64,000 bases of DNA from Micrasema longulum (Eukaryota > Arthropoda > Insecta > Trichoptera > Brachycentridae), in NCBI GenBank assembly GCA_022494885.1, contig JAGVSM010004540.1, positions 1-64,000 of the forward strand. The letters run 5' to 3'. The notes beneath the pieces were generated by a model that was given only the letters and a program-made list of their open reading frames with translations, was not told where the DNA came from and searched no databases. Both the position numbers and the translations under genes were made by a program. This document shows positions 10,935 to 21,434 of this stretch, piece after piece. Every line of letters begins with the position of its first letter. Positions within the stretch are counted from its first letter, which is position 1.

Positions 10935-11135
10935 TTTGAAAACCGAATCGAACGTTTCAGGCCGCGCCCACAGCTCCATTCGATTTTCCAGCGCGCCAAT
11001 CGCGCGGCGGCGTTCGAAAAACCCGAAAAAAAAAATGGAGGCCCGCCGGCCAATGGCGGGCGCGCTAGGCGCGGCCCGGGCGCGGCCGGCCAATGGCAGC
11101 CCGCGCCGCGCGGCGGCCGCAGAACGGAATCGGGG
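10935..11135. promoter_or_regulatory. CpG-dense block with three CCAAT boxes (candidate promoter)
   Basis: A sharply bounded GC- and CpG-rich stretch in AT-rich surroundings. CCAAT occurs at 10996-11000, 11050-11054 and 11090-11094; the last two sit in near-identical GGCCGGCCAATGGC-like contexts about 40 bp apart. A TCATT that could serve as an initiator lies at 11155-11159. No transposon signature was found. It could be an alternative or distal Dll promoter, a promoter of another gene, or an isolated GC-rich element. Short reading frames here are proline/arginine-rich noise on both strands. Confidence 0.45.
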
Positions 11136-11662
11136 GGAAAACGGCTCAAACTAGTCATTATGTAGTTAACTTTCGGTAAGCGTGCACGCGTCCCGTCCAA
11201 ATTGTCCGCCATTAACTCCGCTAAATGTGTATACTTAGCTGGAAATTACAAAAAAATGTAATGGGCGCGCGCGTGTGTCAAAATTAGTCAAAATTATCGA
11301 ATCCGTGTGTCTATTCTCGAAGGAATCGAACTCAGAACGTAAAGATCTAAAGTGCGAACAAAACTTGTGGAAAACTGTGCTAAATTTAGGAAGAAAACTC
11401 TTCGACTGCGTCAACGTCAAACGAAAATTAAAATTTTGACTGTGATAAAAATAATTGTTTTTGCTGTTTTTTTATATAATTGATTTAGAACAGTAAATTT
11501 AATAATATTGGTGATTTTTTGTGTGCCGTGACTCATGAATGTTTTTGTGAAATTTTCACACTAAGATCACGCCAATGACGTATTTGTGCTACAAGATTTT
11601 TTGTGCTAGTGATTTCTGTGTTTGACAAAGGTGATTTGACGAATAAAGGATTATTAAATCAC
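11136..11662 (+). other. Candidate non-coding first exon (5' UTR)
   Basis: Repeat-free stretch downstream of the CCAAT/CpG block, without a long open frame, ending in a strong donor (GTGAGT from 11663). A second possible donor (GTAAGC) starts near 11176. The texture (many GTG/TTTGTG words, stop-rich) resembles insect 5' UTR. No coding content seen. Assignment to Dll is a guess from position and strand. Confidence 0.3.
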
Positions 11663-11739
11663 GTGAGTAGCTACCCACATTTTAATAATTTATTTTAAAT
11701 ATTTATTTCATGAAAATATTCCTTATACCCAGGTGCTTC

Positions 11740-11910
11740 TAAATGCAGCGTATCGATCATCTGTTTTATGAAAGTTACGTGAACAGCCTTACGCTTCAGG
11801 TGCATGAAATATGCCAGTGTGAAACCACATTTTCAATCAATGTTTCACGTCGACCATACCAGGAATCGAACTCGGGACCTCAAGCGCAGTATGCGTACGC
11901 GCAAACCATT
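11740..11910 (-). mobile_element. tRNA-derived SINE-1, 5' part
   Basis: Minus strand shows a B-box GAGTTCGATTCC (plus strand 11860-11875 region) in a tRNA-like head, followed by GTGAAACAT...GGTTTCACA, the same post-tRNA body as in the copy at 50690-50965. The tail part is absent. Confidence 0.6.
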
Positions 11911-12260
11911 CAAATTATCTCCTCTCGATTTACTAATTCAGTATTTTTTCGTGAGTCTAAAGCTATTTCACGCACATAACTGTGTTCTCGATCCGCTGGG
12001 ACACAGAGTATCATATGTCTGTCGGCTGTAGCTTTTAAATCGTATCACTCGTTCAGGAAATTTTGGCTCAAGCTGTTATTTCAAAAGATATTCAGTGACT
12101 AACAAAGAGTTAGAAGCTCCTGATGTCATTGCGAATTGCTTACATCTATTGTGGCTGGTCCCGTAAATTGACAGGCCCCCAAGCCCAGGTCTTGCGCCTG
12201 GCTACTGAGTGGACGTCAAGGTTCTCATACTGCTAAATCTCCCCCTCAAAGCACACCCCC
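11911..12260. other. Unassigned
   Basis: GC-intermediate stretch; 12150-12245 (GACAGGCCCCCAAGCCCAGG and following) looks like a non-coding end of some repeat but has no second copy here. Confidence 0.4.
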
Positions 12261-12261
12261 T

Positions 12262-13195
12262 TCAAGTATTCAATTCAATTCATTTATTTAAATAAAACAT
12301 ATACATTACAAACATACATTTAATACGTACATATTATAAAAAAGAAAAAAATACACGAAAGAGATTCATGTCAAAGTAGTAGGAGAATCCTGCTCCGGAA
12401 AACCCCTTCGGATACATGGAACAGATCAACATCCAGAGGGATGTTGTTTAGCGTAGCGATAGCCCTTCCAACGGCAGGGTGGTCCTGTATATCGGAATAT
12501 GAAACAATCTGACGCTGTCTCAGGTAATTTTCAGGAACATACAAACCAATGCTCATCAAAATCTCAGGATTATCGACAATACCGCGCAACAATCGATAAA
12601 AATGTGTAGTCAAATACACATTCCTTATAGTCTCTAAACTGTTGTAGCCGAGCATACCCTGGAGAAACTCTGTTGGATAGAGCCGAAGATAATACCCGCA
12701 CTCTCTCATGCAGAGATATCTCAGAAACTTCTTTTGGATTTTATCTATCATAAGAGAGTACTTCAGTTCAAGTGGCCCCCGAATCATCGAGCCACTCTCG
12801 AATCTACTTCGCACCGAGGAGTCGTAAAGAGTTCTCAGTACGCGGGTATTTTCAAAAACCCTGGCAGTACGCAGCACAAATCTTAACATCTTCAATGCAT
12901 TACCACTGATTGTCTCTACGTGTTCATGAAATGTCAGGGTGCTCACAAATCTAACGCCCAGATCCTTAACATTTGATGTTCGTATCAGATTCTGGTCATT
13001 CATTTTGTAGCGAAAAAATAGAGTTTTTTGGGCCCTAGTGAAAGACGTGACAGAACACTTGGAAACATTAAACCTGAGTTTGTTACGCCTTCCCCATTCA
13101 CATATATTAGATATATCCGCTTGGAGAAGACGAAAATCATCCAAAGTTGTCACCTTTAAGAAAAGTTTTAAGTCATCCGCAAATATTACTAAAAA
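12262..13195 (-). mobile_element. Jockey/CR1-group LINE family C, RT C-terminal half and 3' end
   Basis: Minus frame of about 260 residues (13153 to 12371): NKLRFNVSKCSVTSFTR, VKDLGVRFVSTLTFHEHVE, NALKMLRFVLRTARVFENT, IQKKFLRYLCMRECGYYLRL, LGYNSLETIRNVYL, GLYVPENYLRQRQ, DVDLFHVSEGVF. This is the region after the RT active site up to the C-terminus. The left end shows (AATTG)-type tail units (TTCAATTCAATTCATT at about 12267) as 3' terminus. Open throughout, so probably fairly young. Confidence 0.85.
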
Positions 13196-13533
13196 AATCT
13201 TTTTTAATATTATTAATGAAAATAGAGAACTACTAGTATTAGGCTATTAGGCAGTAGGCGAGGTCTTAAACATCCTCAAATTAAACCAGCGGCAGCGGCT
13301 TACCGAGGATCCGTCTTGTTTTGTGATATAAAACATCACATAGAATATGTATGTGCTTCGTCGTCTGCCCTGCAGAGTCTACTTCTAGAAGTTTCAGAAA
13401 GGTTCATTCTTGCAAGGTGTTTATTCAATCTGCAGGGCCCTGTTAGGAAGGGCTCTTGGGAAGACGAGATATTGTGTCCTCGTAAAAACAGCCAGCATCA
13501 AAAGTGTACCAGTATGTTGGTCGAATAAGACGA
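13196..13533. other. Unassigned
   Basis: No frame or repeat recognised; composition is GC-intermediate from 13260 on. Confidence 0.4.
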
Positions 13534-13790
13534 TCACTCAATAAGATGCGTTTGTCCAATATTGCGCTTTTTCCCATTGCATTGCCGCCTCTGGTATTCC
13601 AAAGCACTGCCGAAGATTACTGAATCGCGAGGTTCTTTTACGTTCCATACCCCGTCTATCATCGCTTCCACTAAGAGCTGTCGAAGAGCATATTTTTCTC
13701 CACGTAATATATGATCAAAGTGTGCGGTCTTTCGTCTTCGGACAGTGCTCAACAGTTCACGGTCTTTTTCCAACATTGTTATTATTTATA
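13534..13790 (-). pseudogene. RTE-like LINE family b, C-terminal fragment
   Basis: Minus frame from 13776: EKDRELLSTVRRRKTAHFDH, ILRGEKYALRQLLVEAMIDG, parallel to the copy at 23384-24309 (EKELLSSIKQRKLAYLGHIM). Frame breaks after that. Confidence 0.7.
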
Positions 13791-13794
13791 ATTT

Positions 13795-14040
13795 ACTTAA
13801 TAATCAGATCGGCTGTGCCGATTTGCTGGCTGAAATCAATTTCAATATTCCCCTTCGTCAAACTAGACATACTGCGTTACTGAGCAATGACAAATTCAAC
13901 GCCATTATTCTCTATTAGGAAGAGCGATTAGTAATTTTGCCAAATTTGAGAAGATGTGCGATCATGATATATTTAACGACTCGGCTCTCTGCTACAAACG
14001 GAAGCGGAATTTCCTAAGGACAATTTTGCTTTGATTGGAT
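13795..14040 (+). pseudogene. Jockey/CR1-group LINE C-terminal fragment
   Basis: Plus frames, with a shift near 13920, read ADLLAEINFNIPLRQTRHTA, then FEKMCDHDIFNDSALCYKRK and NFLRTILL before a stop. This is the C-terminus of a CR1-group ORF; no other copy of this family occurs in the window. Confidence 0.55.
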
Positions 14041-14344
14041 ACATTTGAAATATTACGTATCACATACGACATGTATCATTTGAAGGGGCCGTTTTTGGCA
14101 TTATTAATTTTAATGAAATCGGACAGTGCTCAGTGCTGGCATCTCAATCATAATGGAAATATCTGCCCAACATCATTGTGATATTTTTTAATAATCTTTT
14201 GTAAAAGTTTTGCAGTAAAATAGTGTAGAATAAAGCTACGTATATCGCGAAATTAATAATAATTGCTGTATAAGTTGATTTCCACAGAACGACAGAAAAA
14301 ATAGCCGTTTGTAATTACATATTATGTACTTACATGTAGGTACA

Positions 14345-14400
14345 AATGAATTAACATTTTATGTAGATTACCTATAAAATAAATCACCGCTCGCTACTGG
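14345..14400. repeat. hAT-like element end
   Basis: GTAGATTACCTATAAAATAA followed by ATCACCGCTCGCTACTG. A near match ends at about 34545, and an inverse (CAGTGGCGAATGGTGATTTT) starts at about 22395. CAGTGGCG-type ends suit hAT elements; no matching opposite end was found. Confidence 0.4.
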
Positions 14401-14459
14401 TATGCAGAGATGATAGAATGAATGCCAATCACTGTCCTTGCAAACAGACGTAGTTTCCT

Positions 14460-14905
14460 TTTCAATACATCTTCTCATGCTCGCGCCCAGATTATTCCGC
14501 CTTTTGACATACCCATCTTCAAGTACCGTATTTTTCAGACCTCAAGACCCACTTTTTTACACAGAAAATTCAACCAAAAAATTAGGACGCGTCCTATGGT
14601 CCGATGCGTCTTATCGTCCGCAAAATACGGCAATTGTTGGATTTGCTCATACCATATTGTCTTTGTCGGTCTGCCTCGTTTTGTACATCCATCAACATTC
14701 ACGTCGTAAATATTTTTTGTCATTATTTCGCTGTCCATTCACGCAACATGTCCAAACCAACGCAACCCTCCTTTCTGAATATTGTCGATAATGCTTTTCT
14801 CAGCCTTACATAATGCAAGGTAATCGACGTTTGTGCACCCATCAAATATTGTTTTATCACACATTCACGTAAGACATCGCATTGTGACAGCAATCAGCCT
14901 ACTTT
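14460..14905 (-). mobile_element. RTE-like LINE family a, 3' end, copy with MITE insertion
   Basis: Degenerate family a C-terminus (minus: MDSEIMTKNIYDVNVDGCTK, GRPTKT). A short fold-back element (14526-14630) interrupts the stretch that reads CTTCAAGTATTTG in sister copies. Confidence 0.75.
14526..14630. mobile_element. Small MITE with CCGTATTTT termini
   Basis: Begins CCGTATTTTTCAGACC and ends GGTCCG...CGTCCGCAAAATACGG. The ends are inverted repeats, and the interior ACGCGTCC/GATGCGTCTTA words match a MITE type I recall from many animal genomes. Sister RTE copies lack it, so the boundaries are directly readable. Confidence 0.7.
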
Positions 14906-15671
14906 TATCCTTGTTTAGAAGGTGTTTGAATGCACATAAGTAGGCAAAGAGTAATGTGGGGTTCTTCACTCTTTGCCTACCTCAGCAGAAAAATAGCGTG
15001 ATAGTTATGAAATTTTAATTAATATTATATTTTGTTTATCTCTGCCTAACTTAAAAAATAAAGTGACCAACATATATTTATCAAAAAGAGCAAATCAACT
15101 TCAGGAGATTGGGTTAGAATAGTTATAATTTGATTGATAAAAGTATTTTGTTATTTCATTATTACTTTAAAATATGTATTCATTTCAAGTAATTTATAAT
15201 GTGTATATTATATTAATATATCATAGTCGATTTTTTAAAAGCACTTTTTAAATCACATACATGTAAATGGCAGAAATGCCGTATATAGATAAATAAATAA
15301 ATAAATCTGTTGTAATTTTAAGTATTACTTACAATACTTTTGAATTTTTGCATAATTTTGTTCTTATAAAAATAACCCCTTACAATATTTTTAATAATTT
15401 TATACACTTATGGGTACTATCAGAATCTTATAAGAATCGGATTTTTTTTTAACAAATTAAATTCAGATTTAAAGAGCCTATCGCTCTAGCGTTAAACATA
15501 TTTTTTGGACTTTCAACGACTATTTCAATCAAGTGAGTTATTTTTTACAAAAAACACTGAAAAATCTACAAAAAGAGACGTATTTAAAAAATATCATAAA
15601 TCTTTGACTTCAAGGTGACACTTTCATTAAAAATATTGAAAATTCTAATATCTTGAAGAGGCTCAGCTATA
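14906..15671. other. Unassigned AT-rich, with a 13-bp hairpin
   Basis: Contains a perfect inverted repeat GTAGGCAAAGAGT (14940-14952) and its complement (14968-14980) with a 15-base loop, possibly the remnant of a MITE. Otherwise nothing recognised. Confidence 0.5.
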
Positions 15672-16860
15672 GACAACAACAACAACAACAAACCATCACG
15701 CTGCTTCCCCGTAAGGGTAGGCAGAGAGGATAGAACCCCACAACACTCTATCTTTGCATACAGACCTCGCTTCCTCTACATTCATACACTTTCTCATGCA
15801 CGCGCGCCGATTATTCCGACTTTTGACATGTCCATCTTCAAGTATTTGTTGGATTTGTCTTTCTCGGTCGTCCTCTATTTCTGCATCTATCAAAATTGTA
15901 AATATTCTTAGCCGTTCTTTCGCTGTCCATTCGTTCTACATGTCCAAACCAGCGCGGTGCTCCTTTCTTGATTTTGTCGATAATGCTGGTCTCAGCCTTA
16001 CATTATGTACGGATCTCAACATTTGTGCATCTATCGTACATAGTTTTACCGCGCATTCGCCTGAGAGATCGCATTTCGACAGCGTTCAGCCTACCTTCAT
16101 CCCTGTTTTTCCAAGTCCATATTTCGCTCCCATAGATAATGGTCGGGACCACGACTCCGTTGTGAACTGCCAATTTTGCCTCTTGTGACAAACATTTATT
16201 TGCCAAGGTCGATTTAAGCGCGCCGTTCACTCTGTTCCCGGCACTCACCCTCCTTTCAATTTCTTTTCATCCCTAGTAAACATACTTCCCAGATACACAA
16301 ATTCCTCTACTTGTTTAGTATAACTCCATTCCCAGTGATTTCACATTAAGTCATACTTTCATTTCTTTCAAAAACCATCACATTCGATTTATCGACATTC
16401 ATCAGCAAATCGCTTCCCTCGCATGCATCGTAGACCTTTGTTACCAAGAATTGCAGTTCCTCTTTGTTGTTAGCAAGAAGCACGGCATCGTCAGCATACA
16501 AAAGACAATTGACATTTAAATCACCCATTTTTGCTCCCATTTTTAAGCCTTTCAGTCCTTTTATGCAGTTATCGATATACACGTTGAACAGTCATGGTGA
16601 CATAACACATCCCTGCTTAATTCCTTTATGAATGTCAAACCACGATGTGTATGGTGCGTTTACCCTAACACATGATGTGCTGTCCCTATACAGAGAGGCA
16701 ATAGCTCGTGTCAGATTTCCGCTCACTCCGTACTCCGATAACATTTTCCATAATTTTTCTCTGTCAAGTATATCAAACGCTTTTTGCAGATCGACAAACG
16801 CACAGAAAAGCTTTTGGTTTTTAGCAAGAAATTTCTCTTTCATGCTTTAGACCGGGGTAC
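15672..16860 (-). mobile_element. RTE-like LINE family a, longest copy (RT domain to 3' end)
   Basis: Minus-strand order: LFCAFVDLQKAFDILDREKL and IKQGCVMSP (16843-16592), YADD catalytic box (16498-16487) in LLYADDAVLLANN, SAGNRVNGALKSTLANKCLS, IYGSEIWTWKN, VEMRSLRRMRGKTMYDRCTN, then the C-terminal tail and the CCCGTAAGGGTAGGCAGAG 3' end with (AAC)n at 15674-15691. Reverse transcribes its own RNA in the family's normal life; frameshifts and stops here show it is dead. Confidence 0.85.
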
Positions 16861-17110
16861 ATAAAAGCCAAATGGGTTTCTACTGAGCTCTGCTATTACG
16901 TCCTGAAAGGATCGAGTCGACTTAAAAGTAACCCTTTATATTATAGACCTCCTTTTACCCAGCTTCGCTCGCGTGGAATTAGAAAAAAAAATTAGGAAAT
17001 TCATAATTTTGTCGTTCAGCAAAAATAATTTCCCGATGGAATGACATATTTTTCCAGGATAAAAAGTAGCCTGTTCAATTGCCGGCCCTCCAACTATTTA
17101 CAAATTTAAA
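16861..17110 (+). repeat. Insect interspersed repeat fragment (TTCGCTCGCGTGG type)
   Basis: Contains CAGCTTCGCTCGCGTGG and, 90 bp further, CCAGGATAAAAAGTAGCCTG. These two phrases in this order mark a repeat very common in Lepidoptera and other insects, usually ascribed to an RTE 3' region. Recognised from memory. Confidence 0.5.
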
Positions 17111-17399
17111 ATCTTACTACAAAACCGAAATCAAGTCAAACTAACCATTGATAGAATAAATAAGTTTTAGAAATTCAAAGAATTAATTTCAAATTAATTG
17201 TTTTTGACCACCCAATTTATTGTCTACTTATTTTCAAAAATCGTTACTCATTGTCACTTTATTTCTTGTTTAGCTAATGAAACTTTACGAAATTCATTGC
17301 CATGGGGAGGTGAATGATTAAAAAATACATCGCATTACAATATATTGTATTAGAAACAAATGTAACAATAATATAATTATTTTTAAGCAGGGTAGATGC
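17111..17399. other. Unassigned
   Basis: AT-rich, nothing recognised. Confidence 0.5.
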
Positions 17400-17650
17400 C
17401 GCTAATATGGATCACGGGAAAGTTTTTACATACAAATTACCCTACATATTTTTCGACGTACATATACATTTAGCGACGTGCCTTTTAATTAAATGCCTTA
17501 AAGATAACACTACGCGTTCCATTTATTTGTATTTATTAGGAAAGAAATTCCCCGAAGATGGCTCCTGCAATGGTAGCCGAAACGTCGGATCAAATCCAAC
17601 ATACACGGTATCACCCAAAAAGATACATAATATTAAACACATGACAGTAA
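17400..17650 (+). mobile_element. Penelope-like 3' fragment (tentative)
   Basis: Contains CCGAAGATGGCT, a hairpin with GGCT (17560-17563) and AGCC (17575-17578), then GAAACGTCGG, a layout related to the hammerhead-like motifs elsewhere in this window, but without the CUGA core. Followed by ACATACACGGTATCACCC. No protein evidence. Confidence 0.3.
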
Positions 17651-17654
17651 AAAA

Positions 17655-17875
17655 TACTACATAATGGACTTAAACACTACAACGACCTACCTTACTACTT
17701 GAAAACTTTTACTGGAGACAAATTTAAAATCAATCTGAAAAAGCACAAGATGACTGAACTAACTAGACTAGACGAGACATAAAATGACTAGACAATATTA
17801 AATTTCTAATTTCACCCTAACGGGTTTTTTAAAATTGTGGATAAATAAAAATAAAATAAAAAATACATAGGTAAA
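17655..17875 (+). mobile_element. LINE family Q, 3' end
   Basis: Reads GLKHYNDLPYYLKTFTGDKF in the plus frame, then stop and 3' UTR with CCCTAACGGGTTTTTTAAAA and an AAATAAAAATAAAA tail. Matches the fuller copy at 37860-38490. Confidence 0.75.
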
Positions 17876-18237
17876 CAAAAATTTACGTAGGTATTTACAT
17901 TTGACGACAAAATCAATGCCTTAAATAATATTTATAATAAATAAATAATTGTTGTGATAATCGATTTTATACGCGTATACCTAATGACTTATTTACGTAA
18001 GCTGTTATGTCAGAAAACAAGTATTTAAAATAAATTATTCTCAGCAGGTACATTAATTATAATTCTTTTATAATTGTCCATAGTAAAAATTAGCAATGTA
18101 AATTTACGTAATGATTTTAACAACAGTGACATTTTTTATTGCTTATTAAACGTATTTCCTTTAGCTTGAATCACAGTGTAAATACATATCGCAACAGAGA
18201 TGAAGAACTTTTAGTTGTTTAATATTATTAACAAACA
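17876..18237. other. Unassigned AT-rich
   Basis: Nothing recognised, except GCAACAGAGATGAAGAAC (18192-18209), a short piece of R. Confidence 0.5.
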
Positions 18238-19160
18238 AACAAACAAACCATCACGCTGTTTCTCCCTGTAAGGATAGGCAGAGAGGATAGAACGCCACAT
18301 CACTCCATATTTTTTTTAAAAATATTTTTTTTATTACTAATAAAACATATAATATAAAAATTACATATTATACTCCCAGGAGTTATTAGAAACTCATTTG
18401 GGACCGTACATAAGAAAAAAATAATTTGACAATACATAATATCATACAAATTAATACATCCGAAATAAAAAGAAAAACATTATTGTATAAAATACATAAA
18501 ACACCATCTTATATAAACTACATTAATAATTATGAATATCAAAAAGATTTAAGAAATATTTTTTGATTGCGACACTTCTGGATTTTTTATACAGCTTTTC
18601 GTGTCTTAGCTCATCAGGCAATTTATTTTCAGATTTACAGACCTCGCTTCCTGTTCATACGTCTTCTCATTCGCTCGCCGATCATTCCGACTTTTAACAC
18701 GTCCATCTTCAAGTATTTGTTGGATTTGGTCATGCCATGTCTTCCTCGGTCTTTCTCTATTCCTGCATCCATCAACATTCGCATTGTAGATATTTTTCAG
18801 CCGTTCTTTCGCTGTCCATCCGCTCTACGTGTCCAAACCAGCGCAGAGCTCCTTTCTTGATTTTGTCGATAATGCCTATCTCAGCCTTACACAATGTCCG
18901 GATCTCGACCGTTGTGCATCTATCGTACACAGTTTTACCACACATTTGCCCGAGAGATCGCATTTCGATAGCATTTAGCCTACTTTCATCCCTGTTTTCA
19001 TCAGGGTCGAGACCAGGACTCCACTGTGAACTGCTGATCTTGCCTCTTGCGACAAATATTTATTTGCCAAGGCAAATAAATATTAAGAGCACCGTTTACA
19101 CTGTTTCCTACACTCACCCTCTTTTCAATATCTTTCTCAGTCATTTCATAGTCAACATAC
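18238..19160 (-). mobile_element. RTE-like LINE family a, copy with nested LINE
   Basis: 3' end CATCACGCTGTTTCTCCC next to (AAAC)n (18231-18248), C-terminal frame pieces (minus 18963: MRSLGQMCGKTVYD, GALRWFGHVERMDSERTAEK) and upstream remnants to about 19160. Interrupted at about 18311-18638 by another LINE tail. A novel palindrome sits at 19055-19084. Confidence 0.8.
18311..18638 (-). mobile_element. LINE 3' end nested in the RTE copy
   Basis: Minus strand gives NKLPDELRHEKLYKKSRSVA and IKKYFLNLFDIHNY then stop, a LINE ORF C-terminus, followed by about 200 bp of 3' UTR and poly-A (plus-strand T run at 18311). Sister RTE copies read straight through this position. Confidence 0.7.
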
Positions 19161-19750
19161 TTCCCAGACGCAAAATTTACTCTGCATGTTTTTCTTGCTT
19201 TATAAAATTGTCAATAATAAATTTGATTCCCCGGAACTCATTAATCTACTTGCTTACCGTGTCCCCTCCAGACCAACTAGACTCTCTGATATTTTCTATA
19301 TTCGTAATTTTAAAACTAATCATCGGAAACATTCTACGATCCCTCGTATATGTAAAACATTTAACAAAAAATTTAATAGTCTCGATATATTTAACACTCC
19401 GTACAATATGTACAGAAGAGAATTAATAGGCTTGATTCATGCTCTTCATTCATAATTCGTTTAATCATTAAATCAAATGCAATTTTCCACTCTCACTTTC
19501 CTTCAATCATCCTTTACCGCTCCTTATCAATTTCCTTCTTTTCCTTTCCACTATCTCCTTGTTTTGTCCATATTTATCTTATTTTAATATATGGTATATT
19601 TACTATTTATATAGTTTAAACTTCAAGCCGTCGTCGCTTTATTACAGTATTATTTAGTGAATACATATAATTGGATGGCAGGCCCTACTTTTAAATATTC
19701 ATTTAACCTGTCCATCTGTTTGTATTCGAAATAAATAAAATAAAATAAAA
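19161..19750 (+). mobile_element. LINE family U, 3' end, copy 1
   Basis: Plus frame 19186-19453: FDSPELINLLAYRVPSRPTR, FKTNHRKHSTIPRICKTFNK, FNTPYNMYRRELIGL, stop; then a 3' UTR with GGATGGCAGGCCCTACTTTT and AATAAATAAAATAAAATAAA tail. C-terminus of a Jockey/CR1-group RT ORF. The 3' 400 bp recur at 46280-46690. Confidence 0.8.
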
Positions 19751-19979
19751 AGGCAAAATCGTTTAATTTTCCTACTTTTTATCAGACTACAGTCTTAAGA
19801 AATGATTTGAAATATAATGCTATTTTTAAAAATCTTTATGTCTAACAAATTACTATATTTTACCAAAATAACAACATATTTTAGGTTCTCACTCTCGATT
19901 TACTTTTTACGAACACGAACCGAGGCTCTCAAATAATTGATTTATTTATATCTTCTCAGCGGCGTGATTTGTAATAAAA
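19751..19979. other. Unassigned
   Basis: Nothing recognised. Confidence 0.5.
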
Positions 19980-20520
19980 TGTTTCTACAGGACTCATATT
20001 GACCTTATCGAGTCTGTCCTACACCGTTTTCTAAAATTTGGCATGGCTGCTCGAATTACAAAAGGGTAATCATTTCTATTTTGAAATAGAGCAATCTCTT
20101 AATCTGTCTTCATTGGAGAGACGTAGAACTGAGATGCACCTTATATGCATTTTAAAATACTTAATGCTTTAAGTGATGTCCCATCTCTGTTGCGATCAAT
20201 TTCTTTTCATGTTCCCAACCGTGTCACCAGAACTCAAAATCTGCTATTAATTAAATCTTCTAAGAGCAACTTTTGTTTTTATGCCCCAATGTCCAGAATG
20301 TGTAGATTAGTCAATTCATCACACGACTTGGAATTCTTTGGGATAGATCTTCCGGCTTTTCGTAGATCTCTTCGCGACTAAACAGTGTGGGATGAAGTTG
20401 GATTAGCATGGTTTAGCTCGACGTCTTATGTCTTTCGTTTTTACGAATATATTGTAAACCATTATTGTTTTGCCCTTGCTTGTCTTGTCTTGGCTTAGGC
20501 CGTATATATAATAAATAAAT
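19980..20520 (+). mobile_element. LINE family J2, 3' end
   Basis: Frame to 20381: FKILNALSDVPSLLRSISFH, VPNRVTRTQNLLLIKSSKSN, APMSRMCRLVNSSHDLEFFG, LPAFRRSLRD, stop, then a 3' UTR ending GGCCGTATATATAATAAATA. Same family as 26890-27330 and 56872-57621. Confidence 0.8.
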
Positions 20521-21139
20521 AACCTAACTTAGTTACACTCGATAAAATTTATTATCGATTCAATAAACATTATTCAATGGTTGTTAACAATGAACATTTT
20601 ACAGGCACTTGTAATTAATTATTATAAAAACATTAACCATTTTAAGAGCGTTCACGGTATGACTTTTCTGCATACAAACGTATTCCCATATTTTCTCCCA
20701 GGATTATCGTACTAGAGCGATGATTTTTTTACACGCTATAAACATTTACCATTGGCGCGTTCCTACAGTTTTTTTTTGTTCATAAACTGTGTCTTATAGG
20801 AGCTACGACCATTTAAAAACCCTTAAAGACGCCCAGTGTTATCTGCTGTCTTCGGGCGCATGGTATACAAATATAAATATTTTTAAAAACAAAAAACGTA
20901 CAGATACAGAAAATTTCATTTTGATACTCTTTTTTTAAAAAAATAACAAAATCGGTTTAGTTTTGAGGTGCTGACGACGGGACAACAAAACGCCGACATT
21001 TTTTATTTCAGTTAGGCATAATCTCTGTCCGACGTGCAGTGGTTTTTTCGCGCAACATCGAGAGAGTGACTTTAAAACAAAGTTTAAATACCGATTCATC
21101 AAATTTTTCTGGCGCAGCGTAGCCATTTAATGAAGCGGA
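20521..21139. other. Unassigned
   Basis: About 600 bp of mixed composition. No frame or repeat with a second copy in the window. Confidence 0.5.
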
Positions 21140-21432
21140 AAAAAGGATTTTAAGTATTATAAAATTAAAATCTTTAACCTACCTCCACTATCTATGAAAA
21201 CAATTAGTAACGAGAAAATGTTTAAAAAGGCTATAAAAAAAGGGATAGTGGAGCTAGGTAGAAGTAAAATGGATTGTCTCATTCGCCTAAACCAATATTG
21301 AATCAAACGCTCCACAAATGTATAGCTTATGTTATATTTTTGTTCTTTCATTGTTCGTTTTGTAATATAAATGCACATAAATGAATTATAAACATAAATA
21401 CCTAGTGTTTAAAACTGTCTGAGCATTTTGTT
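21140..21432 (+). mobile_element. LINE family Y, 3' end
   Basis: Plus frame: ISNEKMFKKAIKKGIVELGR, SKMDCLIRLNQY, stop, then the family 3' UTR (TGTATAGCTTATGTTATATT). Confidence 0.7.
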
Positions 21433-21434
21433 AA

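Noticed and set aside
10904..11212. Several overlapping 70-100 residue frames in the CpG block
   Set aside because: They occur in several frames on both strands, are Arg/Pro/Ala-rich as expected from GC-rich DNA, and show no domain.
17405..17664. 85-codon frame as a gene
   Set aside because: It overlaps a repeat fragment with ribozyme-like layout, and the peptide is low-information.
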